Part shown: positions 1 through 12,323 of the stretch, one piece after another | Layout of the letters: the number at the start of each line of letters is the position of its first letter | Position numbering within the stretch: the stretch's first letter is position 1 | NCBI RefSeq assembly: GCF_042453785.1 | Contig: NC_091671.1 | Location: 7,076,001 to 7,140,000 of the forward strand | Direction: 5' to 3' | Length of the DNA: 64,000 bases | Source: Malus domestica | Lineage: Eukaryota > Streptophyta > Magnoliopsida > Rosales > Rosaceae | Translations under genes and position numbers: made by a program | The notes under the pieces: generated by a model | Databases searched by the model: none | What the model saw: only the letters and a program-made list of their open reading frames with translations | Told to the model about the DNA's origin: nothing

Positions 1-1315
1 ATTCGTTTACCATATCATATGTACAAGCCAATAAAAGGTCATTTGTTGCACCAGAATTTCATTCCAAAAATACTATTTATGTTGCTTATTTGATGTATTA
101 TAAATTTCGATTGTGATTATTACTGTTTGTTTCTAAATTAGTGTTTGCTTATTTGTTATGGTAATTTGGAAAAGTTGTCTCTAGCTACCAATATTTGCAT
201 TTCAATTTATAATGCTAAAAGTTCTGTAATACCATAGACGTGTAAGATGAATGACATGCTGGAGGAATGACACGTGTAATATTGATCATGTGTAACCTAA
301 ATAATATTATGATACACTATAATAATATGATCATTCACCATAAGGTCTGATATTAATTCATAAAATCTGGTTTTCCCCTAAACGTAGGAAATCATATTTA
401 TCTAGGCATGCTTAATATTTCATAAAAGAAAAAACATTTCTTAAATAAATGTCCACTCACACCTCCGGCTAGCTCTCCCTTGAGGAGCCTTGTCTACCAA
501 ATAGGTAAGTTCAAGCAACTTCAAGAGAGAATTTCCTCCACATTAAGTCTTAACCATCCACTGGACAGCAGGCAATTCAAAACCAAAGTAAGCTGCTGAA
601 TACAGCTACAATAAACAAGGAATCAGGCTAAGCTATTGTCTTCATCATAAAATGATTTTGGCCCCCATTTTCTAATTTCGTACCACATTTTCACATTCTT
701 TCCATGAATTTTATAATTCCTATGCAACAGAGTTCATTCATTGCCTATTCACAACATTACAAGGTTCTACAGAGTTCAATCCCACCGTGTTATAGACATG
801 CTTCAACTATCAACCGGGAACGTAATCGTTAGGGGTTTCAACAACTTCAGAGATACAACAATTACGATAAGTCTCATCTCGGACATTCATACAGAAAATT
901 GAATAAAATTTGAAATCAAGAATCAATCCCAAAAGTGAAAGTTGAAAATTCGGGAAAAGAACTTACATTGGCGAACAGCCCACGAGAAGAGGATCATTTC
1001 TACCTCTTGGGTCGAGCTCCAATTCTGGCGATATTGGCCGGAAGTTGGCCGGAAAACCCTGGGTCACCGTTTCTTAAATTTGAGGTTGAGGAAAGTCGCC
1101 TACGAATCTATAGAAACTAACTTGGGGATTGGATGAAGGACGGCAAGAGCATTCTGGATGTGTAGTTTGAGAGCCTTTGGTGAGCCGTGGACGACAGAGC
1201 TGTTGCGTCGGCACTCGGCAGTCGTCGGCTTGCTGTTTAATGGGGCTCCTGTTGCAGCGCAAAAGAGGATACGGGAGGAGGAGAGAAGATGGGTTTCTCC
1301 CACTTTTTAGATCTT
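1..1315. repeat. Segmental-duplication flank, copy A0 (downstream flank of a lost CNL copy)
   Basis: This stretch is closely similar to 5015-6215 and 35038-36175, and in parts to 38590-38700, 39450-40290 and 60566-60650. In those places it lies just downstream of a CNL gene copy, so here it is probably the 3' flank of a CNL copy that lies outside the window or was deleted. It contains no convincing gene. The GC-richer part (about 940-1300) has short open frames on both strands, but they are not conserved between copies. Similarity stops near 1315-1355, where the sequence jumps to a CNL exon. Confidence 0.8.
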
Positions 1316-1359
1316 AATTTTTTTCCCTTTTTTTAATTTTTTTCCCTTTTTATATATCG

Positions 1360-4064
1360 TTTACACACTTGTGGAAAAACATTCCGTCTGGATTTCAGGG
1401 CTTCCAAAATTTGAGATATTTGGCAATGAGAGGATGTTGTGGTCTAAAATATGTGTTCTCGCATTTAATTGCCCGAGAACTTTTGAATCTTCAAGAGGTA
1501 AAGATATCAAAATGTCCGGATATGAAAACTATAGTCAGAATTACAGAGGAAAATGAAGAAGAGGCGATAAAATACATGATTTTGTTTCCGAAACTGAACA
1601 CATTTGAACTGGTAGACCTGCCTCGTCTCTCAAGTCTTTGTCCAGAGGGATTTACATTTCTATGGTCATCCGCAAAAAATATGCGCGTGGAAAACTGTGA
1701 AAAATTGAAGACATTGGGTGCCGTAATTCCACAAAGAAAGAAGTTGGAGAATAACATGAAGAAGGATTCAACAAGTCATGATTTCAGCACTTCCCCAACA
1801 AGTTCATCAAATTGGTGCCCCGCTGGATGTGGATGCGCACCATATTCAAGACCAAACGCCCACCGCTCCATTGAAATATTGCCACGTCCAGTTAATTTGG
1901 AGGTAAGCTTTTAAATTAGGTTCAATTAACCTTTATAAGTACAACTTTTAATTAGTATTGTACTCATCTTGTTGATCGTGTTTAATTTTCTAGGTTACAC
2001 CAACTAATCTTGAGGACTCAAATGATGATGATAATCTTGAAAATCTTACTGTAAGTGACTGTAATTCAATGGAAGTGATTTTCCAACTAAAGGGACCGAA
2101 GAATGAAGAAAGTAATCACTCCATTGAAGCATTCAATAAATTGAGGTCCTTCCAGTTACATAAGTTGCCAAGTTTAACGCGTGTTTGGGAGGTGGGTAGT
2201 TCACAACCAATGTTCACAGGAAGCAGTTTTGGAAACTTGAAATCGTTGCAGGTCGATTGTTGCAACCAGTGTTCTAAAAATCGGCCTAGGCGGCCGCCTA
2301 GGCGCTAGGCGGTGGGCAACCGCCGGGATTAACGTAAAATCGGAAGAAAAATCGGGACAAGGATTAGGCGGGTGTCGAGGTGGCCTGAGCGGCCCTTGGG
2401 CGGCCTAGGAGGGCAACTGGGTGGCCTAGGCGGTCTGAGAATTTCAATTTTTCTATGTTCGAACTTGAGAAAGGATGAATGCTTCTGGTTTTTCTGGGCT
2501 TCTGGTGGTCTGTGTTCGCGAAGGAGGAAGAAGATGAGAGAATTAGTTTCTCTCTCTTCTTTCCATACCCACGCACGTGATGTATTAAACTTTTTTTTTT
2601 ATTTTTTATTTTTTATTTTTTGTCCATTAAAATGTGGACAGCTAGCCTTGACTTTTCTTAAAGAATAAAGGTTGTCAGGCTATTAATTTTTGTGTCATCC
2701 ATCAAGTGCTATGGATTTTTTTTGTAGATAGCGATGGAGCACTCATCTCTTCCTGGACAAAGGGCAGACTAGCTGCCATCTATAAAAAAATTAATAGCCT
2801 GACAAAAAATTAATTTTTTTCTCATTAAAAAAACATTGATTGTCAGGTTATCAATTCATAGCATCAAGTGATATGGATTTTTTGGACTTGTTAGATAAGC
2901 ATTTTATTATTCTTTTACTATCTTATTCAGAGATTTCATATAAGTATAATTTTTTGTAAGTATCAGTATACATTTATTTACAAGATATATAAGAAATTTA
3001 CCTAAATCCGCCTAGACCGCCTAGGCGCCCGCCTAGACCCCGCCTAACCGCCTAGGCGCTAGGCGCCAGTTCACCGCCCGACTAGCGCCTAGCGTTTTTT
3101 AGAACCTTGGTTGCAACCAGTTGAAATACTTGTTTCTGTCCTCCATAGTCAAACTTCTCGTGAGTATAGAGGACATAGAAGTTAAGAAGTGTGAGCAGAT
3201 GGAAGAAATCGTTGCCGCAGAAGAAGAAACTGATGAAACAATTACATTACCTAAAGTGAAGTCCATCAAGCTTGCAAGTCTGCCAAAACTCAAGTATTTT
3301 TGTGGTGAAGCTTATACTTTGAAGTTGCCATCTTTGGAGTTATTGAGCGTTATTAGTGTGCAAGACGTAGGGCCATTTGATCCTAAGCATGTTGACACGC
3401 ATAATCCCCGATTGCAAGTAAAAACCGCATTTCGACAGGAATGGACGGGGACCTCAATGCCACTCTAAGGAACATTTATGACACAAGGTATGCTTTAAAT
3501 TAATGTTTCTAATTTGCAGTCACTTTTGTGTCCACCTGGAAGACCGCATCATCAATATACAACCACTGAACCAACAAATATTTTCTCCTAAACAATTACA
3601 ATTACGTCAATATATAAACTTTTAGAGACTACAGTAATGCTTCATGCTGTTTGTTCCAACTCTTTCGATCCTTGATGCATGCGTGGGATTTCTAATGTTT
3701 TTACGAAGGACTGAAGAATAGCTAGGTTGATAATTTGCAGTATGTGAGCTATATATGCTCAATCTTACATTTCTATTTATTCAACCAACAAATACGTTCT
3801 GGTTTCGAGCTACAAGCATAATATGGCTAACACCACCACAATTTTGACTACAAATTTAGGGAAATCAATATCAACCGTTCATATTTATATGTGCATATGT
3901 TCACACTAAAGTGTATTTAAGTAATTTTATTTTTTAAAACTCAATTCTATCTCAAGAAAACATCTGTCTTTTATTTCTAAAACAGGAAGGATAACGATGA
4001 CGAATTGTACAGTGAGGATGAAAATGAAGATGACGAATTCTCTGGGGAGGATGAAGATGACTAA
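1360..4064 (+). pseudogene. CNL resistance-gene 3' fragment (copy A), LRR part only
   Basis: This is the 3' end of a CNL gene: leucine-rich repeats, a Cys-rich insert and an acidic tail, without coiled coil or NB-ARC. By comparison with copy D, the exon pieces are 1360-1902, 1994-2269 continuing at 3121-3487, and 3986-4064, with GT-AG introns at 1903-1993 and 3488-3985. The first piece contains SLCPEGFTFLWSS and the Cys-rich WCPAGCGCAPYSR. The last exon encodes a very acidic tail ending EDEDD. It is a pseudogene for three reasons: the 5' two thirds are missing, an 841-bp transposon interrupts the LRR exon, and a one-base deletion in the G-run near 3448 brings in a stop at 3466-3468. Upstream it is joined directly to flank sequence of another unit, which suggests unequal recombination. 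It is not expected to give a working receptor; an RNA or short LRR peptide cannot be excluded. Confidence 0.88.
2270..3110. mobile_element. Non-autonomous MULE-type element inside a CNL exon
   Basis: An 841-bp insertion absent from the matching exon of copies B and D. It is flanked by a 10-bp direct repeat TTGCAACCAG (2260-2269 and 3111-3120), the target-site length of Mutator-like elements. The ends are imperfect inverted repeats around GTTCTAAAAA followed by repeated CCTAGGCG/GGCGCTAG motifs. It has no transposase frame. An internal inverted repeat (about 2668-2690 against 2785-2803, TTGTCAGGCTATTAATTTTT and its complement) could fold into a hairpin. Confidence 0.82.
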
Positions 4065-4278
4065 CAGAATTGATTGATCAAACACAAAGGTTAGCATGTT
4101 TCCATCTCCAACTTCTTCTAGGTTTAGTAAAAACTGATGAAATTATCTATAAAGTACTCGAAAAATTATTCTTCCATGTTTTATAGTATATACATAAATG
4201 GATAGTACTTTAAAAATTGAACAATAAGGATTGTCGAACCACATTCTGCTACCTAATTCATTTTTTCGAGGTACCCAA
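4065..4278. other. CNL copy A 3' flank
   Basis: Probable former 3' UTR, matching the sequence after the acidic-tail exon of copy B (34601-34797). It includes the shared GTTAGCATGTTTCCATCTCC and a polypyrimidine-AG that may end a 3'-UTR intron. No coding frame is seen. Confidence 0.55.
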
Positions 4279-4686
4279 TGCAAGTCGATCTATAATATGC
4301 ACTCTAAAAGTACTAACCTTGAGAAGCCATTGATATGAACAAGATTGAACCATGATCAGCAACGAACAAGCAAAGATCTTCCTCTCTCTCTACACCCCTT
4401 ATGCACTCCTATATGGGGTGGTGTTTTGTGCTAGAATAATGTGTATAAAAGTGGGATCTAAGCCTTATATTTATAGGTGAGAGTATTAGGTTTCTTGCCC
4501 ATGAAGAAACCCCTAATACAGATCTTTAGCACCTCTAAAATCCATGACCTAATAGGATAGATATTCCCAAAAATTATTGCTATACTTCACCATAAATAAT
4601 CCGGACTAATCAGATATTACTTCCTTTCTTTTATCCTTAATTAATTAGGACTCCTAAATAGATGTAAGCCCAATAAAAGTCTTACA
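4279..4686 (-). mobile_element. Solo LTR of an LTR retrotransposon
   Basis: A 408-bp insertion that reads TG...CA on the minus strand, with a 5-bp target duplication CCCAA on both sides (4274-4278 and 4687-4691). The matching site in block B (about 34798-34806, GGTACCTAATAGCAG) is uninterrupted. On the minus strand there is a TATA-like CCTATAAATATAAGG, as expected in an LTR promoter. No internal retrotransposon domain is present, so a full element was probably reduced by LTR-LTR recombination. Copia or Gypsy assignment is not possible from the LTR alone. Confidence 0.8.
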
Positions 4687-4691
4687 CCCAA

Positions 4692-6431
4692 TAGCAGTTA
4701 AGATGGAAGAAGCTTTTGAGATTAGCATCTGCCTCAAGAAACCTTTATCAGATTCCACAATAATATTGGAATAACCTTTTTCTCTTAGCATGTCTCACCT
4801 GATCTACAACAAGTATAACCATTTTGAGAAACACATATACAATAAACATAACCGTAGTGCTAAGTGACTTGAAAATTAATTTAGTCCTTAAACCGCTATT
4901 TTCTGAAACACAAATACAATAAGCATTACCATTTCAACTTATTCCAATTTCAGTGTTTTCTAATATTCTCCAATGCATGCAGGACAAGCGTTTACAGAAC
5001 GTTGTGGCTTCAGCAATTCGTTTACTATATCATATGTACAAGTCAATAAAAGGTCATTTGTTGCACCAGAATTTCATTCCAAAAATACTATTTATGTTGC
5101 TTATTTGATGTATTATAAATTTCGATTGTGATTATTACTGTTTGTTTCTAAATTAGTGTTTGCTTATTTGTTATGGTAATTTGGAAAAGTTGTCTCTAGC
5201 TACCAATATTTGCATTTCAATTTATAATGCTAAAAGTTCTGTAATACCATAGACGTGTAAGATGAATGACATGTGTAAGCTAAATAATATTATGATACAC
5301 TATAACAATATGATCATTCACTATAAGGTCTGATATTAATTCATAAAATCTGGTTTTCCCCTAAACGTAACGGAAATCATATTTATCTAGGCATGCTTAA
5401 TATTTGATAAAGAAAAAAACATTTCTTAAATAAATGTCCACTCACACCTCCGGCTAGCTCTCCCTTGAGGAGCCTTGTCTACCAAATAGGTAAGTTCAAG
5501 CAACTTCAAGAGAGAATTTCCTCCACGTTAAGTCTTAAACATCCACTGGACAGCAGGCAATTCAAAACCAAAGTAAGCTGCTGAATACAACTACAATAAA
5601 CAAGGAATTAGGCTAAGTTATTGTCTTCATCATGACATGATTTGGCCCCCATTTTCTAATTCCGTACCACATTTTCACATTATTTCCATAAAATAATTTT
5701 ATAATTCCTATGCAAAAGAGTTCATTCATTGCCTATTTCACAACAATACAAGGTTCTACAGAGTTCAATCCCACACCATGTTATAGAAATGCTTCAACTA
5801 TCAACCAGGACGGTAATCGTTAGGGGCTTCAACAACTTCACAGATACAACAATTACGATAAGTCTCATCTCCGACATTCATACAGAAAATCGAATAAAAT
5901 TCGAAATCAAGAATCAATCCCAAAACTGAAAGTTGAAAATTTGGAAAAAGAACTTACATTGGAGAACAGCCCACGAGAAGAGGATCATTTCTACCTCTTG
6001 GGTCGAGGTCCAATTCCTGCGATATTGGCCGGAAGTTGGCCGGAAAACCCTGGGTCACCGTTTCTTAAATTAGAAATTGAGGAAAATCGCCTACGAATTT
6101 ATAGAAACTAACAGGGATTGGATAAAGGACGGCAAGAGCATTCTGGATGTGTAGTTTGACAGGCGTTAGTGACCTGTGAACGACGGAGACGTTGTGTCGG
6201 CAGTCGTCGGCTCGCTAGGAGAAGAGGGAGAGAGGATGCAGGAGGGAGGAGAGACAAAAAGAAAAGGAAAAGAAACAAAGAAATTTAAAATAGAAATGAA
6301 AAAGAAAGGTAACCGGACTGCAAAGGTAATCAGCATACAAAATTATCATACTATCCTTAAACTTTGTAGCTATGTGAAATCTTCATTTTAATTCTAAATT
6401 TTCTTATGCTTGCGCTCACAGGTTCTTATTA
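4692..6431. repeat. Segmental-duplication flank, copy A1
   Basis: Continues the CNL 3' flank after the solo LTR. 5015-6215 repeats 1-1315 with small indels and matches 35038-36175. 6216-6428 matches 36410-36595 of block B. No gene is supported; the open frames at 5729-5929 and 6176-6391 are not conserved in the paralogous copies. Confidence 0.75.
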
Positions 6432-7142
6432 GAGCAGTTCCACCGGAGGTGGAATAGCCCAGTACCCAGTCAAAAAATCAGGTTAGCACCCTGTTAATTC
6501 ACTCCAGCCCGTGAAATCGACTAGCACCCAGCCTAAGCCAGTCTACGGGCCGGCCTAAAATCGACAGACCTTGGGACCGACCTATCTGACGTCAGCGTGG
6601 CGTCGGAGGGCATATGACGTCAGAGAAGGAGTTGTTGTGGAGGCTGAGGAGCAGAGCTGGTTGAGGCGGGAGAGGATGTCGAGAGGGAAGGAACCATGGA
6701 GGGAGAACGACGGAAGGACAAAGCGACAGCGTCGGAGGTGTGGAGATGCAGGAGGACGAATCGACGGTGTTGAAGGACAGGAGGTGTGGAGACGCTGTAG
6801 AGGAGCTAGTTGTTGAGATGTGGAGATGCAGGAGGTGAGGAGATGCAGGAGATGTAGGAAGTGCAGGGGTGGATGGCGTGCAGAAATGGAAGGGAAAGGA
6901 GGTGTGGAAGATGAGAAAATAATAATAATTTTTTTTTATAAAGTTAGAAATTAAAAATAAAAATATTATTTTTTATTATTTTATAATAAAAAATAATAAT
7001 TTTTTAATAAAATTGACTAGGCTATTTTTTTTAGGGATAGAGATGCATTGGCCTATTGCTGTTCATTATGGTTTATCACTGTTCACTTGAGTGGATAAAT
7101 GCACTGGATGCTGGCGTAAAGTCTTTAGGGGTGGACTTGCTC
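6432..7142. mobile_element. PIF/Harbinger-like non-autonomous element
   Basis: A 711-bp element with inverted ends GAGCAGTTCCACC at the left and GGTGGACTTGCTC at the right. It is flanked by TTA on both sides (6429-6431 and 7143-7145), the 3-bp target preference of PIF/Harbinger elements. Block B has an uninterrupted site near 36590-36605. The interior is GA-rich, then very AT-rich, with no transposase. The open frame 6571-6816 lies wholly inside and is low-complexity. Confidence 0.75.
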
Positions 7143-7145
7143 TTA

Positions 7146-7914
7146 TGCGCACTACGAAAAGATATTATGTGAGTTTTCGTTGAGAATTTTTTTGATGGAG
7201 GCATCCATGATTTGCAAGGCCCACCATGGCAAAGCTAGGTATCGGCCTGACATGTGAAGACACCATCGCGGAGAAGAATCTGGAAAGTTCAATCCTTGTA
7301 TTTTTCTTATATAATGGTGTCGTTTTAGTGAACTGAATGTTTCGATTCCAACATCTAAAATACTACAATTGGAATTTTTACATACTACAATTGGATTGTA
7401 TCTTAAAATTCTGAAGTTTTGGATTGAATTACCACTACCAAAAATGTGAGCATTGGTCACAATCATGCTGCTTTGTGTTGGATTTCGTTAGAGATCATAA
7501 TTAATCAATCACCCATATTGTGTCTCCCTCCAAAAGCTCAAACTGAAACCTAAACTCCCTCGTCGACCAAAAAAAAAAAAACAATCCTTGAACTCCCTAG
7601 CAAATCAGAGCCCAATTTGACAACCAAGATCTTCATCGTTCGAGCATCAATGTTCTCTTAAATTTGCTGCGAGCAACCTACCATGAAATCTCCTTCATGG
7701 ACATCTCATAAAATTAGAATGGTACAAAGAAGAGTAGTGTCACTCCTAAGCTAGGATTACACGTTTGAATCGCAAAATAGTTCCTCCTCCACTCTTTGAT
7801 TCTCTCTTTCACCGGCTAACAATATTTTACATTACCATCTTTTGCTCTATTTGACTGAAGGACAAATTTTGATTGTCTAAATATTATATTAAACTACAAA
7901 TAATATTGATATTA
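7146..7914. repeat. Segmental-duplication flank, left part next to the Helitron
   Basis: Matches block B 36600-37410, including ATGTTCTCTTAAATT and the run up to ATAATATTGATATTA. A shorter diverged copy of its beginning occurs at 21124-21290 (GAGCCACCATCGCAAAGAAG). No gene is supported. Confidence 0.75.
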
Positions 7915-8149
7915 CTTTAGTCTAAAGAAGGCTTTTCAATTGCATTGTACCAATGAATAGTGTTTTGAACCACATTTCAGTTTATTTACAAGACTGCCAC
8001 TGGGACGCTTTTAGCCAACTTTTGCTTTATTTACAAAAATGCCACTCAGGCTTAAGACTCGATTTTCAGCCGCTGCATCTCAGGTTTTTACTAGGGGAAA
8101 GAGAGGGGAGGGGGACAGAACGAGCAGAGAGAGAGAGCCTGCGGCTTGC

Positions 8150-8541
8150 AGAATTACGATGATAGAAGAAGAAGCTCAAAAGTTTGATACGCCAAGTCGA
8201 AGGAACCCTAAAAACCAGAGAAGAAGAAGAAGCTCAGAAATCGGGTGAGGATGTTGACAAATCAGCAAGCCCAGTTTTAGGCGACTCTGCAAAACCAACA
8301 ACCTAACCTCCGACGAACGATGTTAGAGGGGATTCGTCAGATTCGAGTCGAACCGAGGCCGTCGTCGACTAAGAGAACATTATCGATCCCGACTTTTGGA
8401 TCGACTCCCTTTACCTGCTCCCTGTCTGTTACTCCTGCTCCGTCTCTCTTCTTGCAAGTTCGCTCGGGTTCTTCTCCCCAGTTATTTCAAGCACAAAAAA
8501 TTCTCCAGTTTCATTCGTCAGCTCATACATACGTAAGCTCT
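8150..8541 (+). other. Exon-like captured fragment of unknown origin
   Basis: A moderately GC-rich stretch inside the Helitron, followed by a plausible donor (ATACGTAAGC near 8530), so it looks like 5' UTR or exon sequence of a host gene. The frame 8320-8565 begins at an ATG and is Ser/Thr/Pro-rich, but I do not recognise it. A related phrase, AGAAGAAGAAGCTCA, recurs near 14330, suggesting both came from one source or from an internal duplication. Confidence 0.3.
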
Positions 8542-8565
8542 TCGCCTCTTAATATTTTGATTTAG

Positions 8566-10059
8566 GTTAATTGTTAAATTCTTGAAAAAAATTGAAAGCA
8601 TTGTTCATTTTTGTCCCAAATTGGTTTGGTTCTGGTTTGGAAACAGAAATTAAAACATATACTCCTTCATCTACGATTCACTTATTCCATTCCAGATATT
8701 TCTCCATTTCTCTCTTAATTTCTTACTTTTTGATTCAAGCGTTTAATTTTTTATTAATTAAATTACAAATAAGTATTATTGACTTTCATTTGGTACCAAT
8801 CAATCAAGTGAGAGATGAGTTGTTTGAATGTTTGATTTTACTTGAATCAGAGTCTCCAAGGAGGAGAAAGAGAAGGATCCGAATGATTTAGGGTTTAGGT
8901 CTTAGCGTGTGAGCAGGCGTATTGATGACTGTAATCAAGGTATCACTTAAGCTCTAATTGTGACTAGTAAATTTTGAATGACTGCTGGTTACTGTTAAAA
9001 CCCCAAATGTATGCAATCCCACGTTCCAATTTGTTGTGTGAAGATGCGGACCACAATTGCTTCCTCTCAGCACAATTAGTTTCCACGATTACTCTTAAAC
9101 CCTAATTGTCTCTCCTCTATCTAAAATCCATTTTTCGATTTTTGAATACGGTAAATGGATATTGTTTCTATGTGCAGGTGTTACTCGGAGAAGTTTGAAA
9201 GGCCCTGGGACAATGAGGATTGCATTTCAGAGTAGCAGAAATACAAGGCCACCCTCTCTTTGTGTATCCAATCTTACCCTTCTCCTAAATTTTTATCAAA
9301 CTATAGGATTTATTTTGCTGATTTTATTTTTTGCGATTTGAGTTTTTATCTCCTGCTTATTTTTTATTTTTTTGCCGAGGTATTACTTTTCCTTTGACTA
9401 GAAATTTTAGTGTTTTTAAAGTATAATGTTATCAAATTCTAATTTTCTAATTTTCTGATTTTGGCCTTTTGCAGGGAGTGCTAAGATACTAAATTTTTGG
9501 GATTTTTTATCTTTGCATGATTTTTGGTCTTTGAAATGGGTATGTGCTGTTTTTAACGTTTTGGTTCTCAAATGTTTCGTTCTTGATTTCTGTTTTCTGC
9601 CTCCTTCTAGGTTGCTTCGTGATTTTCATTTTCCATTGTTGGCTTATGGAATTTATAAAAATGGTTGTAGTTTTGTGACCAAATCCCAATAAGAGTATGC
9701 CGAAACACAGATTAGCATGTAGTGAACATACGTTGAATTAGAACAAAATTTAATATATAAGTGAAGGCATGTGCAGTGAACAGACATTGAATTTAAAATT
9801 GATAGGGTAGTTAAGCTTCTGCCTTAGTTATTCTTTGTCACTCACTTTTGGAATTTAATTCATTCATTTCAAAGTCACTCATGTACTCTGTCTTACTTTA
9901 TTCACTCATGTTTAGTATGCACCATTGAATTTTTTTGTCATATATTATTCACTCATCTACTACACTAATGTTGAGATTTGGGTATCATTTGTTTTCTCAT
10001 ATGTCATGTTTTTAAGCCAAATCTAATATATAAATGGATCCAAAAACTCCTGATGTAGC
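8566..10059. other. Helitron interior, intron-like sequence
   Basis: T-rich, intron-like DNA. A short exon-like piece at about 9181-9250 follows a TGCAG acceptor and reads FERPWDNEDCISE before a stop; I do not recognise it. No other coding signal is seen. Confidence 0.35.
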
Positions 10060-11462
10060 ACATTTAATTTGTTCAAATATTGATTCTTTTCCCTCTATTC
10101 ACTTCAGTTGTCGTGTTCTTCTTCGTTCTTTTTTCAACGGCAAAGCTGGACGATCCATGGAGCACATGTTGTTGAGCCTTTTGCCACTACTGGTCTGGTC
10201 CAATTCGAAGGAGTTGTTGGAGTACAATCTTTAGGCCCTTTGGAGGAGCTGAAAAACCAGTCTCGACTCTGCTGACCTAGACATATTCCGAGATATGCTC
10301 CAGCTCCATAACGAATCGGACATCAGCCCGGTTCACTACTCTCACTCTTTCCTGCTTTCATTCTCAATTTTTTTTTGGAATTTTGCGCTGAATTTCATTT
10401 GGGTAATTTGTGAAGTTTTGTTTTTTTTTCTTCTTTTGTTAGGCAGCTTTTGGTGTGCCTGCGAATGTTGATTCGGCGATGCGTTTACAATAACGTCAAG
10501 AGGGAAAAGATTCAAAAGATGTTCCCAGTGTAGCTATTTTATAATTGATGAGGCTGTTGGTGCTTTTGATGCGGAAGTTTCAGCGAGAATGACGGCGAGA
10601 TGCACACAAGGATCAGGTTAGAGATCTGTGTTGTTTGACATTTCTGTGTAAACATTTTTGAGTATCAAATATATCTCAAATTTAGGGTGTCGGTTATGGG
10701 CTACTAAAGCGGAAAGTTCTTTTGGCTCATACATTAAAGCGGCATGTGCTTTTGGCTCATACATTTAATTTGTTCAAATATTGATTCTTTTCCCTCTATT
10801 CACTTCAGTTGTCGTGTTCTTCTTCGTTCTTTTTTCAACGGCAAAGCTGGACGATCCATGGAGCACATGTTGTTGAGCCTTTTGCCACTACTGGTCTGGT
10901 CCAATTCGAAGGAGTTGTTGGAGTACAATCTTTAGGCCCTTTGGAGGAGCTGAAAAACCAGTCTCGACTCTGCTGACCTAGACATATTCCGAGATATGCT
11001 CCAGCTCCATAACGAATCGGACATCAGCCCGGTTCACTACTCTCACTCTTTCCTGCTTTCATTCTCAATTTTTTTTTGGAATTTTGCGCTGAATTTCATT
11101 TGGGTAATTTGTGAAGTTTTGTTTTTTTTTTCTTCTTTTGTTAGGCAGCTTTTGGTGTGCCTGCGAATGTTGATTCGGCGATGCGTTTACAATAACGTCA
11201 AGAGGGAAAAGATTCAAAAGATGTTCCCAGTGTAGCTATTTTATAATTGATGAGGCTGTTGGTGCTTTTGATGCGGAAGTTTCAGCGAGAATGACGGCGA
11301 GATGCACACAAGGATCAGGTTAGAGATCTGTGTTGTTTGACATTTCTGTGTAAACATTTTTGAGTATCAAATATATCTCAAATTTAGGGTGTCGGTTATG
11401 GGCTACTAAAGCGGAAAGTTCTTTTGGCTCATACATTAAAGCGGCATGTGCTTTTGGCTCAT
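10060..11462 (+). repeat. Two-copy tandem duplication (701 and 702 bp) inside the Helitron
   Basis: 10060-10760 and 10761-11462 are almost identical; the only difference I found is one extra T in a T-run. Each copy contains exon-like sequence, for example a piece after a TTAGGCAG acceptor reading LLVCLRMLIRRCVYNNVK, which I cannot assign. Near-identity suggests a recent duplication, or a collapse/expansion artefact of assembly. The open frames 10034-10234, 10744-10935 and 10996-11235 are parts of this repeat, not separate genes. Confidence 0.85.
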
Positions 11463-11767
11463 TTCTTTACAAAAGTTGAATATTTGAATCTGCTTATTTA
11501 TGTTTTGAAATGAGTGTGTTTGTTATTCATGTTTTGGGAATGTTAAATCTTTTTAATTTTTTCGTTCCAGGACGAAAATATTTAACGAAATGAATTCTGA
11601 CTATAAAGTTAATTGAAGCTCTGAAAAATTTTGTGGTCGAAAAGGATGACAGATTACTATAGTTTTTTTTCCTTCCTATCCAAAAACTACCTTTGATTTT
11701 CTTGATTGTGCGTATATTTAATATTTGCTATTATAATCGTTCCCAGTATAATAGCAGAACCTACTAG

Positions 11768-12245
11768 ACGAGCAGGACCAAGTACCCGACCCTCTACAAC
11801 AAAATCAGCCTGCTCAGAAACCCTAGCTTGAATGCGGTTCCAGAGCTCGACGACTGGGTCTACAATGGCAACAAAGTCCGAGTCACCGAGCTTCAGCGCA
11901 TCATTCACGACCTCCGAAAGTGGAAACGCTTCTCCCAAGCCCTCCAGGTTTCCATCTTTCTTTCTTACCTTGCAATTTGTGTTATCCCCTGTTTGGTTGC
12001 TCAGAAAATGAAAGAAAATTGAAAGAAGAATCAAAGTAATTAAATTTTAGTTAAAGAAAGTGAGTGAATGAGGGAATTAGGATTTTTGTTAGTTTATGTG
12101 TTTGTTTGTATCATAAGTAATCGGAATTTCCTCTGCTTTCATAATAATGTGTTTTAGGTTGCAGATTTCAGAATGGATGAATCAGAAGGGGATATGCATA
12201 TTTTCGCCGGTTGAGCATGTCGTGCAACTGGATTTGATTGGGAAG
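11768..12245 (+). pseudogene. Captured PPR-protein gene fragment (two exons)
   Basis: Exon 1 (11768-11947) gives an open frame including NAVPELDDWVYNGNKV and VTELQRIIHDLRKWKR. After an intron (11948-12164, GT...TTGCAG), exon 2 (12165-12245) reads ISEWMNQKGI and VVQLDLIGKV. This is the N-terminal part of the plant P-class pentatricopeptide-repeat proteins of the At2g20710/At4g21705 type, which are organellar RNA-binding proteins. Only about 87 codons remain; the PPR array itself is absent and the frame stops soon after 12245. The next captured fragment, casein kinase 1, starts under 80 bases later, so two unrelated genes are joined here. Not expected to encode a functional protein. Confidence 0.8.
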
Positions 12246-12323
12246 GTAGAATTTTGCACGAATTGCTGTCAAATAAAGCCAGTTTGAGCCTATGGGTCGA
12301 ATCCTATTGGACATTGTTGCATC

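Noticed and set aside
6571-6816. 81-codon plus-strand frame
   Set aside because: Lies entirely inside the Harbinger-like element, GA-rich low-complexity composition, no domain.
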